From positions 1 to 64,000 of the forward strand of contig NZ_JAAARM010000004.1 of NCBI RefSeq assembly GCF_009908285.1: DNA of 64,000 nucleotides, read 5' to 3'. The position numbers were made by a program, and so were the translations under genes. Below are positions 44,526 through 52,708 of the stretch, in pieces (the stretch's first letter is position 1; every line of letters starts with the position of its first letter). Below the pieces are notes generated by a model. That model was given only the letters and a program-made list of their open reading frames with translations, ran no database searches and had not been told where the DNA came from. The DNA comes from Pseudomonas sp. Fl4BN1. GTDB taxonomy: Bacteria; Pseudomonadota; Gammaproteobacteria; Pseudomonadales; Pseudomonadaceae.

Positions 44526-45700
44526 TTAGCGCACGAATATGCCAACGTCCGTCTGTCTAACAATAACCATTAGAGCCGGCAGTCCTTCGGCACTCATCTT
44601 CCAGTGCAAGGTATCGAGGAGCTTTTCGTCATTATTGCTAGGCCAAGCAGGACATCCATCAGGATGGAAGTGCCATTCTCCCACGTAGTCCACGGCCCGG
44701 GCAGTATGCTTGTGTACCTCTTCCAGCGCTTGCGCCTGGCCTTCCTGGCCCCAAATGAAATGGCTCGGACTAAAATCACTATCAGGTGGCGTCGGGAGCA
44801 AGTCGACTATCACAATGTTTTTTGTTTTCAAATCCGTCACGCCCAAGATGGCACTACCGGTTTCTTTTGGGAGGGCACAACATCGAGACATTCGTAACTT
44901 CTCAACGAGCGCCACGTCATACTTGACCGTCCAGCCCGCCGATTCCGTGAAATACACCTCAGCCAATTCGACTTCGTGAGCAGTAACTGCCCCAGATTTA
45001 TCATCTGACTTCCACACACAAATCCTCGCATGGGGTTGAGCAACTGACTGTCGAAGCTGGCGAGAGAGAATCCCTGCATGCGTGTGAATGCATTCATTGG
45101 ACATCCGAACAGAAATATCTCGGCACCCACCACCTACCCAGCAATCTCCCAGGTGCTCGGCCAGATATTCCTGACCCCAACCGTTTTCCAGAATTGCTCG
45201 GTAATATTGCCCTACCAAACCATCGATACGCTGACTCCTTTCGGAATCCTCAAGAATCATCACACTAAAAGGCCCGATGGTGTGACGAACAGGCTCGCTG
45301 TACGCGGGGAATCACTCCTCCTGGCTAACTCGCGCGGCGCTTCCAAGGTCGTTGTTACATCCACCACAAGCCCTGCAGAACTCATGGCCGAAGCAATCTC
45401 CTCACCCCCTGCAAGAACGCTTGTCGCAATCGCTTTGGGCGGATCCCAGTCAGGGAAAACGGCAGCGGCGGTGTCCCGCACAATGTTTACTTTGGGCTGT
45501 CCCACGAAAGCGTCAAAGCCCTTATGGCGAATCAGGTTGTGAGGCAAGAAGCGATCTGGATCCACGAACGTCCAGTGCCCCCCCTGTAGAACCCACAAGT
45601 CTCCCAGTACGCTGCCCAGTACACCCACTCCCGCTAAGATGCCGGACGTACCCGACATATCGCAAGCGGCTTTCTGGGTTAAACCAGACCGGATCTCAAC
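44526..45700 (-). pseudogene. E1 (ThiF)-JAB fusion of a bacterial ubiquitin-like system, frameshifted and 5'-truncated
   Basis: The upstream frame (to about 45260) carries an E1/ThiF nucleotide-binding fold: GILAGVGVLGSVLGDLWVLQ, then HWTFVDPDRFLPHNLIRHKG (Asp and Arg of the ATP site) and GQPKVNIVRDTAAAVFP. At 45260 the frame stops after TPSGLLV. The neighbouring frame continues VMILEDSERSQRIDG and CRDISVRMSNECIHTHAGIL, the expected E1 tail. A JAB/MPN protease domain follows, with KETGSAILGV (catalytic Glu) and GEWHFHPDGCPAWPSNNDEK (HxH-P-Px8D metal motif). Such fusions act with E2-like proteins in CBASS-like or related defence operons. The E2 part is missing upstream, so this is a relic. Confidence 0.75.
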
Positions 45701-46004
45701 GGGCATCCGCCCGATCACCAGCACGACTGCAGGCGCTGTTAGTTACCTGTTTCTAAAGGCGGGCCTGCTAGTACTGGAGTCCAGCTCGAATCAGGGAGCC
45801 AGCGAAATTGGTTTCTTCGCATTGGCATTTATCGTCGGTTTCAATGTTGATAAATCTGTGGCCAAGATTGAGGAAGTGGCTAAGGCTGTGTGGGGAATCG
45901 AGAAGTCCAGAAACCCTCAGAACCGTGCGAGAGAGGAAGAATCCGCTGCCCGACCAGACTCATCACAGTCCACACCACCATTGCCCAACGTGGAAAACAC
46001 TTGA
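45700..46004 (+). pseudogene. Membrane protein, C-terminal fragment
   Basis: The plus frame from about 45700 reads GIRPITSTTAGAVSYLFLKA, then GLLVLESSSNQGASEIGFFA and LAFIVGFNVDKSVAKIEEVA: two membrane helices and a charged tail ending PLPNVENT. It has no start of its own; upstream bases belong to the E1 fragment on the other strand. The junction near 45700 therefore joins the broken 5' ends of two unrelated genes, as expected from a deletion or inversion. The family is unrecognised. Confidence 0.5.
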
Positions 46005-46189
46005 GGAAGGAGCCTTGTTCGGTAGTAAAGGCTACGGAGAGTCGGGGCAAGAGTGAGCTCCCTCGCGACGCCAAAGCCTCTGAATAGCCTCGACTCGTAT
46101 CGCTCTTCAGTTCTGAGTATCAATCTAGTCAAAGAGGTCAATCAGCCCGAGCTCGCGAAGTTTATAATATGCGAGCTCGGACGATTACA

Positions 46190-47242
46190 TCAGACCTTGA
46201 GAGTTGCCATATCGATTACAAATCGATATTTAACGTCACCAGAAATTACACGACTAAAAGCCTCGTTGATGTCTTTTATATCAAGCATCTCAATGTCACA
46301 GCTAATGCCGTGTTCGGCGCAAAAATCCAACACCTCTTGTGTTTCGGCAATACCGCCGATCAGCGAGCCGGCTAGCATCCGGCGCTTCATGACCAAGTTA
46401 GCGGCATGTATCGGCGGATCGACCGGCTCGATTAGTCCCACCAAGATGTGCACGCCATCAAATCGCAAGGTTTCCAAGTAGGGATTTAAGTCGTGCTGTA
46501 CAGGAATGGTGTCCAGCAAAAAATCGAAATTACCAGCAACGGCCTTCATATGTTCGGTATTGGTGGACACAATCACGTGATCAGCACCCTGACGGCGGGC
46601 TTCTTCAACCTTACCCGCCGAGCGAGTAAAAAGTGTGACTTCGGCACCCATTGCCTTGGCAAACTTGATGCCCATGTGGCCCAGACCACCCATGCCCAGC
46701 ACACCTACTTTGTCGCCTGCCTTAACGCCATAATACTTGAGCGGCGAGTAGGTGGTGATGCCGGCACAGAGAATTGGCGCGGCACTGGCCAGATCTAGCT
46801 TCTCAGGGATGCGCACCACGAAATGCTCGCTGACCACGATGCTGCTGGAATAGCCTCCCATAGTATTGCTTCCATCGAAGCGATCCGGGGTTGCATAAGT
46901 CATAGTCGGGCCCTCAGAGCAATATTGCTCCAGATCCGATTTGCAAGCAGCACAATGACGGCAAGAATCGACCATACAGCCGACGCCAACAACATCGCCA
47001 ACCTTGTACTTAACTACGCCACCGCCCACGCTTATAACTTTGCCTACAATTTCATGCCCGGGCATTAGGGGGTAGACTGCAATTCCCCACTCGTTTCGTG
47101 CCTGATGAATATCGCTATGACATACTCCACTAAATAAAATATTAATAACCACATCGTCCACCCTTGGGCTACGACGCTCGAACTTAATTGGAGTGAGTGG
47201 GGATGTAGCAGACTGAGCAGCATAACCAATAGCGGTATACAT
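46190..47242 (-). CDS. Zinc-dependent alcohol dehydrogenase (YahK/CAD-like), island copy
   Basis: The 350-residue medium-chain dehydrogenase has catalytic Zn ligands in GVCHSDIH and PGHEIVG, and structural Zn cysteines in CMVDSCRHCAACKSDLEQYC. The Rossmann motif is GVLGMGGLGHMG. The family reduces aldehydes with NADPH. It is full length and uses AT-richer codons than the GC-rich second copy. It lies on the opposite strand to that second copy (47745-48680), which has lost its N-terminus. From position ~36 on, the two proteins agree at most positions. The island copy may substitute for the disrupted gene. Confidence 0.9.
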   Translation of the reverse strand: MYTAIGYAAQSATSPLTPIKFERRSPRVDDVVINILFSGVCHSDIHQARNEWGIAVYPLMPGHEIVGKVISVGGGVVKYKVGDVVGVGCMVDSCRHCAACKSDLEQYCSEGPTMTYATPDRFDGSNTMGGYSSSIVVSEHFVVRIPEKLDLASAAPILCAGITTYSPLKYYGVKAGDKVGVLGMGGLGHMGIKFAKAMGAEVTLFTRSAGKVEEARRQGADHVIVSTNTEHMKAVAGNFDFLLDTIPVQHDLNPYLETLRFDGVHILVGLIEPVDPPIHAANLVMKRRMLAGSLIGGIAETQEVLDFCAEHGISCDIEMLDIKDINEAFSRVISGDVKYRFVIDMATLKV

Positions 47243-47702
47243 AAAAACCTTTTAGAAAGTGCAAGGGATGCTCCAATTTTCTTGTAATTAAGGACTATTG
47301 GCGATACCAAATCCTCCGCCCTCCATGCCTGTTTCACCGATTTTCTGAGCGTCGAGACTATCGAAATTGAAACATGTACAACGCTAAGTCCAAGCTGGCA
47401 CCACCGATTTTATATCGGGGTATCTGAACATTCATGGAGATTTATCACCATATCCTAGAAGCGTCTGCGTGAACTCAAGGCATTCAGGCTTCGTCAAAAG
47501 GCACGTCGATTTCGGGGGACGTTAGGCCCTGAATAGGCAACGCTGCAGGGCGTTCAGAGGTGTCAATCAGTGGAAATGAATAAAATAATCGCCCAATTTT
47601 TGTCAATCCCAGCGTGGCCTAGGGCAAGATTTGTCAATCTTGGGTTGAAGGATCAGGTTGTCAATGTATAAGCCCATAGAACCGCTTTAACCCTTTATTT
47701 AC
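47243..47702. other. Spacer between the two dehydrogenase copies (island end)
   Basis: No intact gene is present. Around 47460-47545 a short plus frame reads KRLRELKAFRLRQKARRFRG then TLGPE before a stop; it looks like the basic tail of some protein but has no start. The repeats described in the next entry begin here. No tRNA or tmRNA sequence was found at the boundary. Confidence 0.4.
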
Positions 47703-47726
47703 ATGGCGTTAGATGAATGTCAATCC
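47561..47726 (+). repeat. TGTCAATC direct repeats near the island end
   Basis: TGTCAATC occurs at 47561, 47601, 47632 and 47718, and TGTCAATG at 47659, all in the same orientation with starts 27-59 bases apart. Three of the five are preceded by T-rich bases. Clustered, directly repeated short motifs of this kind are typical of transposase-binding sites at the ends of Tn7/Tn5053-like elements, but also of other protein arrays. The orientation relative to the island is not the one I would predict for a right end, so the reading is tentative. Confidence 0.45.
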
Positions 47727-47744
47727 AGCGCCTTCAAAACTGCT

Positions 47745-48680
47745 GTTTGTCACTCCGACATCCACCAGGCCCGCAACGAATGGGGCATCGCCGTATACCC
47801 GCTGATGCCCGGCCACGAGATCGTCGGCAAGGTCACCGCTGTCGGCGCCAACGTCAGTCGGCACAAGGTCGGCGACCTGGTGGGCGTCGGCTGCATGGTG
47901 GACTCCTGCCGCCACTGCGAGGCCTGCGCTGCAGATCTGGAACAGTACTGCCTGGAAGGTCCGACCATGACCTATGCCACCCCGGACCGGGTCGATGGCA
48001 GCAACACCATGGGCGGCTACTCCGACAGCATCGTGGTCAGCGAGCACTTTGTCGTACGTATCCCAGAGAAGCTCGACCTGGCCAGCGCCGCACCGATTCT
48101 CTGTGCCGGCATCACCACCTACTCGCCACTCAAGCATTACGGAGTCAAGGCCGGGGACAAGGTGGGCATTCTCGGCATGGGCGGCCTGGGCCACATGGGC
48201 ATCAAGTTCGCCAAGGCCCTGGGAGCCGAAGTGACCCTGTTCACCCGCTCGGCGGGCAAGGCCGAAGAAGCCCGGCGCCAGGGCGCCGATCATGTGATCG
48301 TGTCCACCGACCCGGCGCAGATGCAGTCAGTGGCCGGGCATTTCAACTTCCTCCTGGACACCATTCCGGTGCCCCACGATCTCAACCCTTACCTCGACAC
48401 CCTGCGCTTTGACGGCGTGCATATCCTGGTGGGCCTGATCGAACCGGTGGACCCGGCACTCCACGCCGGCAAGCTGGTCATGAGCCGTCGCGTACTGGCC
48501 GGCTCGCTGATCGGCGGCATTGCCGAGACCCAGGAGGTGTTGGATTTCTGCGCCGAACATGGCATCACCTGCGACATCGAAATGCTCGACATCCGCCAGA
48601 TCAACGAGGCCTACGAGCGCATGATCAAGGGCGATGTGAAGTATCGCTTCGTGATCGACATGGCGACCTTGAAAGCCTGA
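47745..48680 (+). pseudogene. Zinc-dependent alcohol dehydrogenase, core copy lacking its N-terminus
   Basis: The frame is open from ATG 47703, but homology with the full-length copy begins only at about 47750 (VCHSDIHQARNEWGIAVYPL). The first ~14 residues read are unrelated island sequence. The rest is intact: PGHEIVGK, the four-Cys structural site CMVDSCRHCEACAADLEQYC, GILGMGGLGHMG, and the same end (MATLKA). About 35 native residues that form part of the catalytic barrel are lost. A shortened protein could still be made, but activity is doubtful. The break marks the right end of the accessory region. Confidence 0.8.
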
Positions 48681-48785
48681 GCCACGGTTTTTGCAAGCAT
48701 GGCTTGCCAGCGAAATGCGCATTTGTAGCCTGGGCCAGGCTGTCGTGCACTGGCGCTGGCACTCCAGAACCTGCGCCGGGGAACT

Positions 48786-49265
48786 TCAACCGCGGGCGAA
48801 AGCCCGCAGCACTTCACCGTCCATGCGGTACTTGACCCATTCTTCCTGAGGCTGCGCGCCAAGGGACTTGTAGAACTGGATCGCCGGTTCATTCCACTCC
48901 AGCACGCTCCATTCGAAGCGCCCGCAGTCGTTATCACAAGCAATCTGCGCCAAGTGCCGCAGCAGTTGCTTGCCCGCTCCGCCCCCCCGCTGTTCCGGGG
49001 TAATGTAGAGATCTTCCAGGTACAGGCTGTTGCTGCCCAGCCAGGTCGAATAACTGAAGAAAAACACCGCAAAGCCGATCGGCAGACCCTCGCGCAGGCA
49101 GATCAGCCCATGGGCCGTTGCTCCTTCGCTGAACAGACTGCGCTCGATGTCGGCGACGCTGGCGATCACTTCATGGCGAGCGCGCTCGTAATCGGCGAGT
49201 TCGGTGATGAAGGCAAGAATCTGCGGGGCATCACTGGGCAGCGCAGGACGGATTTCGACGGTCAT
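48786..49265 (-). CDS. GNAT acetyltransferase, diamine acetyltransferase-like
   Basis: The 159-residue GNAT protein has the acetyl-CoA loop LYLEDLYITPEQRGGGAGKQ (P-x-x-RGxGxGK), a WNEPAIQFYKSLGA end motif and the FFFSYSTW strand. These resemble eukaryote-type spermidine/spermine acetyltransferases and their bacterial homologues. It would acetylate a polyamine, an amino acid analogue or a related amine; the substrate is inferred from resemblance only. It is transcribed toward the truncated dehydrogenase, 105 bases away. GC-rich codon use fits the core genome. Confidence 0.85.
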   Translation of the reverse strand: MTVEIRPALPSDAPQILAFITELADYERARHEVIASVADIERSLFSEGATAHGLICLREGLPIGFAVFFFSYSTWLGSNSLYLEDLYITPEQRGGGAGKQLLRHLAQIACDNDCGRFEWSVLEWNEPAIQFYKSLGAQPQEEWVKYRMDGEVLRAFARG

Positions 49266-49521
49266 CGACGGTTCTCATGGCGGAATCAGGCGGCCATATT
49301 AGAACGACAGGAGAAAAACATGCACGGGCATTTATGCACCTGGGCGAACCTCTGAACCCGACCGGTGCTGCCAAAGGCTGCGATCAGCCTGGGCGGCACC
49401 GCGACGTAACAGGCGTTGCTCTTGAGCACCTCGGAACACCTGCGGACCTGATCATCCGAACGCGGCCCGAGCCTGCGGCAACTGCTACAGTGACGCCGAA
49501 CTGGCTATCGCGGAACGCCGA

Positions 49522-50163
49522 ATGACCTTCGCCCCCCTGCAAACCCTGGCAGCAACCCTGCTGCCTCACGCCCTCGCCCCCGTCGATGACGGCGCCCATG
49601 ACCTGTCTCATCTGCAACGGGTCTGGACCAACGTAAAACGCATTGCTGAAGAGGAAGGCGGCGACCTCAAGGTGTTGCTGGCCGCAACCCTGCTCCACGA
49701 TTGTGTGGCCGTGGAAAAAAGCTCGCCGCTGCGCTCCCAGGCTTCACGGCTGTCGGCGGACAAGTCCCGCGAAATTCTCGAAGAGCTCGACTGGTCGAGC
49801 CCAGAGATCGACGCCGTGGCCCACGCCATCGCCGCCCACAGTTTTTCCGCCGCCATTGCTCCCACGACTCTGGAAGCCAGGATCCTTCAGGACGCCGATC
49901 GGCTGGACTCCCTCGGGGCCCTCGGCGTGGCGCGCACCTTCTATGTCGCTGGGCGACTGGGCCGAGTCCTTTACGACCCAGCGGATCCCTGTGCCAGCCA
50001 GCGCGATCTGGATGACTCGCGTTTCACCCTGGATCACTTCGAGACCAAGCTGCTGCACCTTGCCGCAGGTTTTCAAACCCCGACCGGTACCCGCCTGGCG
50101 CAGATCCGCCATGAGCGCCTGCAACACTTCAGGCAAGCGTTGCTGGAGGAAATCGGCCAGTAA
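49522..50163 (+). CDS. HD-domain metal-dependent phosphohydrolase
   Basis: The 213-residue protein shows the HD superfamily residues in order: DGAHDLSHLQRVW (His), LLAATLLHDCVAVEK (HD), AHAIAAHSF (His) and ILQDADRLDSLGALG (Asp). It belongs to the YedJ-like stand-alone group, which cleaves phosphate from nucleotides or similar compounds; the substrate is not known. It starts at ATG 49522 and ends 114 bases before the MFS gene in the same direction. It has core-like composition. Confidence 0.87.
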   Translation: MTFAPLQTLAATLLPHALAPVDDGAHDLSHLQRVWTNVKRIAEEEGGDLKVLLAATLLHDCVAVEKSSPLRSQASRLSADKSREILEELDWSSPEIDAVAHAIAAHSFSAAIAPTTLEARILQDADRLDSLGALGVARTFYVAGRLGRVLYDPADPCASQRDLDDSRFTLDHFETKLLHLAAGFQTPTGTRLAQIRHERLQHFRQALLEEIGQ

Positions 50164-50277
50164 GGCCAGTCCTTACTCCGCTGCCAACTAACCCTGAGAC
50201 CAGCAGGAACACAACAAACACCTGGCATCGCCATGTTAGAAAGCCCGGCATAACTCCAAGGATAAAGAGGCGCTTTC

Positions 50278-51495
50278 ATGTCCGCGCGTGCTACGCAGGA
50301 ATCCCAGGGGGCGGGCCCCCTGTTCGGGCTGTTCTGCCTGGGCAGCTATCTGCTGTCACTGTCTTACGGTTCGACCTTTCTCTTGTCGCTGCTGATCAGC
50401 ACCCGCGGCGGCAATGAGCACGACGCCGGCAGCGTGATTTCCGCAGCGATGCTCAGCACCTTTGTCGCAGTGATCGGCTCCGGGCACCTCTCGGACTGGC
50501 TTGGCGCCGCCCGCTCGGTAGCCCTGTTCGGCTGCCTGCTGGCGCTGGCCAGCCTGGGCTTCGCCCTGACCCCGGGGGTCGGCCACGCCTTGCTGTTCTT
50601 CGGTCTGACCCTGGGCCTGGGCTGGGGGGTGTTCTACACCCTGGGACCGATCATCGTGGCGATGCTGGTGGAGCCCGCACAACGGGCACGCTACTTCGCC
50701 CTGCTGTCCGGCAGCATGATGAGCGGGATTGGTTCCGGGCCCCTGCTGGGTCGCCTGGGCAGCGCCTTGGGCTTTCCATTGACCAGCGCCTTTTTCATCG
50801 CGGCGGTGGCCAGCCTGCTGGGGGTGCTGATCTTCTGGAAGCTGGATGCCCGCTTGCGCCAACGGACCAATCACCTGGGCGCCTCAGCCGCGAGAATCAC
50901 CTGGGTCGGCATGGCTCGGGTACTGTCCTCCAAGGCGCTGTTGCCGATCCTCATGGTGGGCCTGGGAGGCTGCGTATTTGGCGGCCTGTCGAGCTTCCAG
51001 ACCAGCTACGGGCCTTCCCGCGGCGTGGACTACTCACTGTTCTTTCTCGGCTTCATGAGCGCCGCCATCGCCAGCCGGATGCTGATCGCCGGCATCGTGG
51101 TCAAGCGCGATCCTTACCGTGCCTCCTGCCTGCTGTCAGGATTGATGGTGGTGTCGATCCTGCTGTTCCTGTTTGCCGTGGACAGCAGCGCCAGCTACCT
51201 GCTGGCTGCGGTGGTACTGGGAGTCGGCTACGGCCTGACCTATTCGGTGATCAATGGCCTGGCAGCCAACGAAGCACCGGCCGGCAGCACCTCACAAGCG
51301 TTGCTACTGTTCAGCCTGTCCTACTTTATCGGGGTATTCGGGTTTCCCTTGCTGGCGGGGAGGATCATTGTCGATGCCGGCATGCAGACACTGCTGTTCA
51401 CCGTGCTTGGCATTGCCTTGCTGAACTGGCTGATAACCCTCGGGCGCCTGGGCTGGCGCCGCATGTACCATCCACGGACTGCACGCAGCACCTGA
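50278..51495 (+). CDS. MFS transporter
   Basis: The 405-residue protein has about twelve hydrophobic segments and the MFS loop signature between helices 2 and 3 (GHLSDWLGAARSVALFG). The central loop is charged (DARLRQRTNHLG). AAAGAGGCG lies just ahead of the ATG. No drug- or sugar-specific motif stands out, so the substrate is unknown. It follows the HD-hydrolase gene, possibly on its own transcript. Confidence 0.88.
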   Translation: MSARATQESQGAGPLFGLFCLGSYLLSLSYGSTFLLSLLISTRGGNEHDAGSVISAAMLSTFVAVIGSGHLSDWLGAARSVALFGCLLALASLGFALTPGVGHALLFFGLTLGLGWGVFYTLGPIIVAMLVEPAQRARYFALLSGSMMSGIGSGPLLGRLGSALGFPLTSAFFIAAVASLLGVLIFWKLDARLRQRTNHLGASAARITWVGMARVLSSKALLPILMVGLGGCVFGGLSSFQTSYGPSRGVDYSLFFLGFMSAAIASRMLIAGIVVKRDPYRASCLLSGLMVVSILLFLFAVDSSASYLLAAVVLGVGYGLTYSVINGLAANEAPAGSTSQALLLFSLSYFIGVFGFPLLAGRIIVDAGMQTLLFTVLGIALLNWLITLGRLGWRRMYHPRTARST

Positions 51496-51579
51496 CACCG
51501 CTCGTCGATCCTCAGGCACCAAGCGCAACCCGGCACCGACCGACATCAGGTAACGACTCTAACCCATGGAGGCGACACC

Positions 51580-51784
51580 ATGATCAAGGTCCAATTCTCT
51601 GCCCTTGCCCTGGCCGGACTGCTTCCACCGCAGCACTGGCCGACGCCAGCGGACCTACCGCCCCCGTGGAAGGTCCGAGATACCCCGCCCCCCAGGGCAC
51701 GCCGAAGATCAACAACAACCCGCCAGCTATGGACGAAGGCTCGTTGCCACCGGCCACCGGCAGCGAGCTCCCTCGCGGCAATCA
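51580..51784 (+). pseudogene. Small secreted proline-rich protein, frameshifted in the signal peptide
   Basis: GGAGG precedes ATG 51580 closely. The first frame reads MIKVQFSALALAGLL, half a signal peptide, then loses sense. In the next frame the sequence continues TASTAALADASGPTAPVEGP, RYPAPQGTPKINNNPPAMDE, then LPPATGSELPRGNHW, a believable mature secreted peptide. A one-base change near 51622 explains the break. The 3' end runs into the opposing kinase gene. Either the gene is dead or the base call is wrong. I recognise the style of small Pseudomonas exported proteins but no named family. Confidence 0.55.
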
Positions 51785-52708
51785 CTGGGCGTCGAGCAGC
51801 GCATCCACTTCGGCACTGCCCGGTGCCGTGGCCGGCCCACGGCGGGTAACCGCAATGGCCGCGGCCGCGTTGGCACGACGGGCCGCCGCCAGAGGCTCAT
51901 GGCCGGCCGCGAGCGCGGCGATAAAGACCCCGGCATGGGCGTCACCGGCGCCATTGCTGTCCACGGCCTCGACCTTGAATCCCGGGACCTGAACTTGATG
52001 TCCGTACTGACTGATCCAGCAGCCCTGAGGGCCGTCCCGCACCACCAGCAAGGTGCTAGGTGACAACCATGCTCCAAGTCGCGGCAACGCCTCGGCAATC
52101 GTCGAGGTAGCAGTGAAATGCAGCGCTTCGATCCGGTTACTGCTCCAAATATCGATCCGCGGCAACAACGCCGCCATCAGCGGCGAGTCCGCCGAATCCA
52201 CCAGGGGGCCTGGGTCGAACATCAGCGGCACCGAACGCGGCAACCCCAGCAACCAGTCGATCAGGGCCTGGGCCTTGCTCGCCTGCAGCAGGCTGTAGCC
52301 GCTGACGTAGAGATAATCCCCAGCGGTCACGGCGACCTGTGCCAAGTCCTGCGCCGACAACTCGCCCTCGGCGCCGATATGGGAAATGAAGGTGCGCTCG
52401 GCGGACGCTTCAGTCACCGCCACGCACAAACCGGTGTCAGCGCCAAGGCTGCGCGCAAGGCTCACCTGAATGCCTTCGGCCTGCATGGCCTCCCGCGCCA
52501 GGTCGCCAAAACGCCCCTGACCGTGACGGCCGAGATAGACCACCGGCAAGCCGTTGCGCGCAGCTGCGGCCATGACGTTGAAGCCGCCACCGGCCTCGAA
52601 GCACGCCGACTCGGCCAGCACATCACCACCGGAGGCCGGCAGACGGTCTACGGCCATCACCAGATCGACGATCACCTGGCCACTGTGGAGCAACCTAGGC
52701 ATTGGCAT
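51782..52708 (-). CDS. PfkB-family (ribokinase-like) sugar or nucleoside kinase
   Basis: The start is the ATG at 52706-52708, inside the end of the permease gene (14-base overlap), giving about 308 residues; an open extension upstream is only a shadow of the permease. The family signature is clear: an N-terminal GGGFNVMAAAARNGLPVVYL with GG, and the C-terminal NGAGDAHAGVFIAALAAG, where Asp is the catalytic base. It phosphorylates a sugar or nucleoside using ATP. With an ADP-ribosylglycohydrolase, an NCS1 permease and a GntR regulator in the same operon, a ribosyl compound is the likely substrate (inference). Confidence 0.9.
   Translation of the reverse strand: MPMPRLLHSGQVIVDLVMAVDRLPASGGDVLAESACFEAGGGFNVMAAAARNGLPVVYLGRHGQGRFGDLAREAMQAEGIQVSLARSLGADTGLCVAVTEASAERTFISHIGAEGELSAQDLAQVAVTAGDYLYVSGYSLLQASKAQALIDWLLGLPRSVPLMFDPGPLVDSADSPLMAALLPRIDIWSSNRIEALHFTATSTIAEALPRLGAWLSPSTLLVVRDGPQGCWISQYGHQVQVPGFKVEAVDSNGAGDAHAGVFIAALAAGHEPLAAARRANAAAAIAVTRRGPATAPGSAEVDALLDAQ

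Noticed and set aside
47561..47726. Naming the repeats a Tn7 end
   Set aside because: No TnsA/B/C-type gene is in the window, the motif is not that of Tn7, and the orientation is unexpected. They are reported only as repeats.
46190..48680. The two dehydrogenase genes as a simple tandem duplication
   Set aside because: They are in opposite orientation, differ clearly in codon composition, and one starts exactly where accessory sequence stops, so insertion with an imported homologue explains more.
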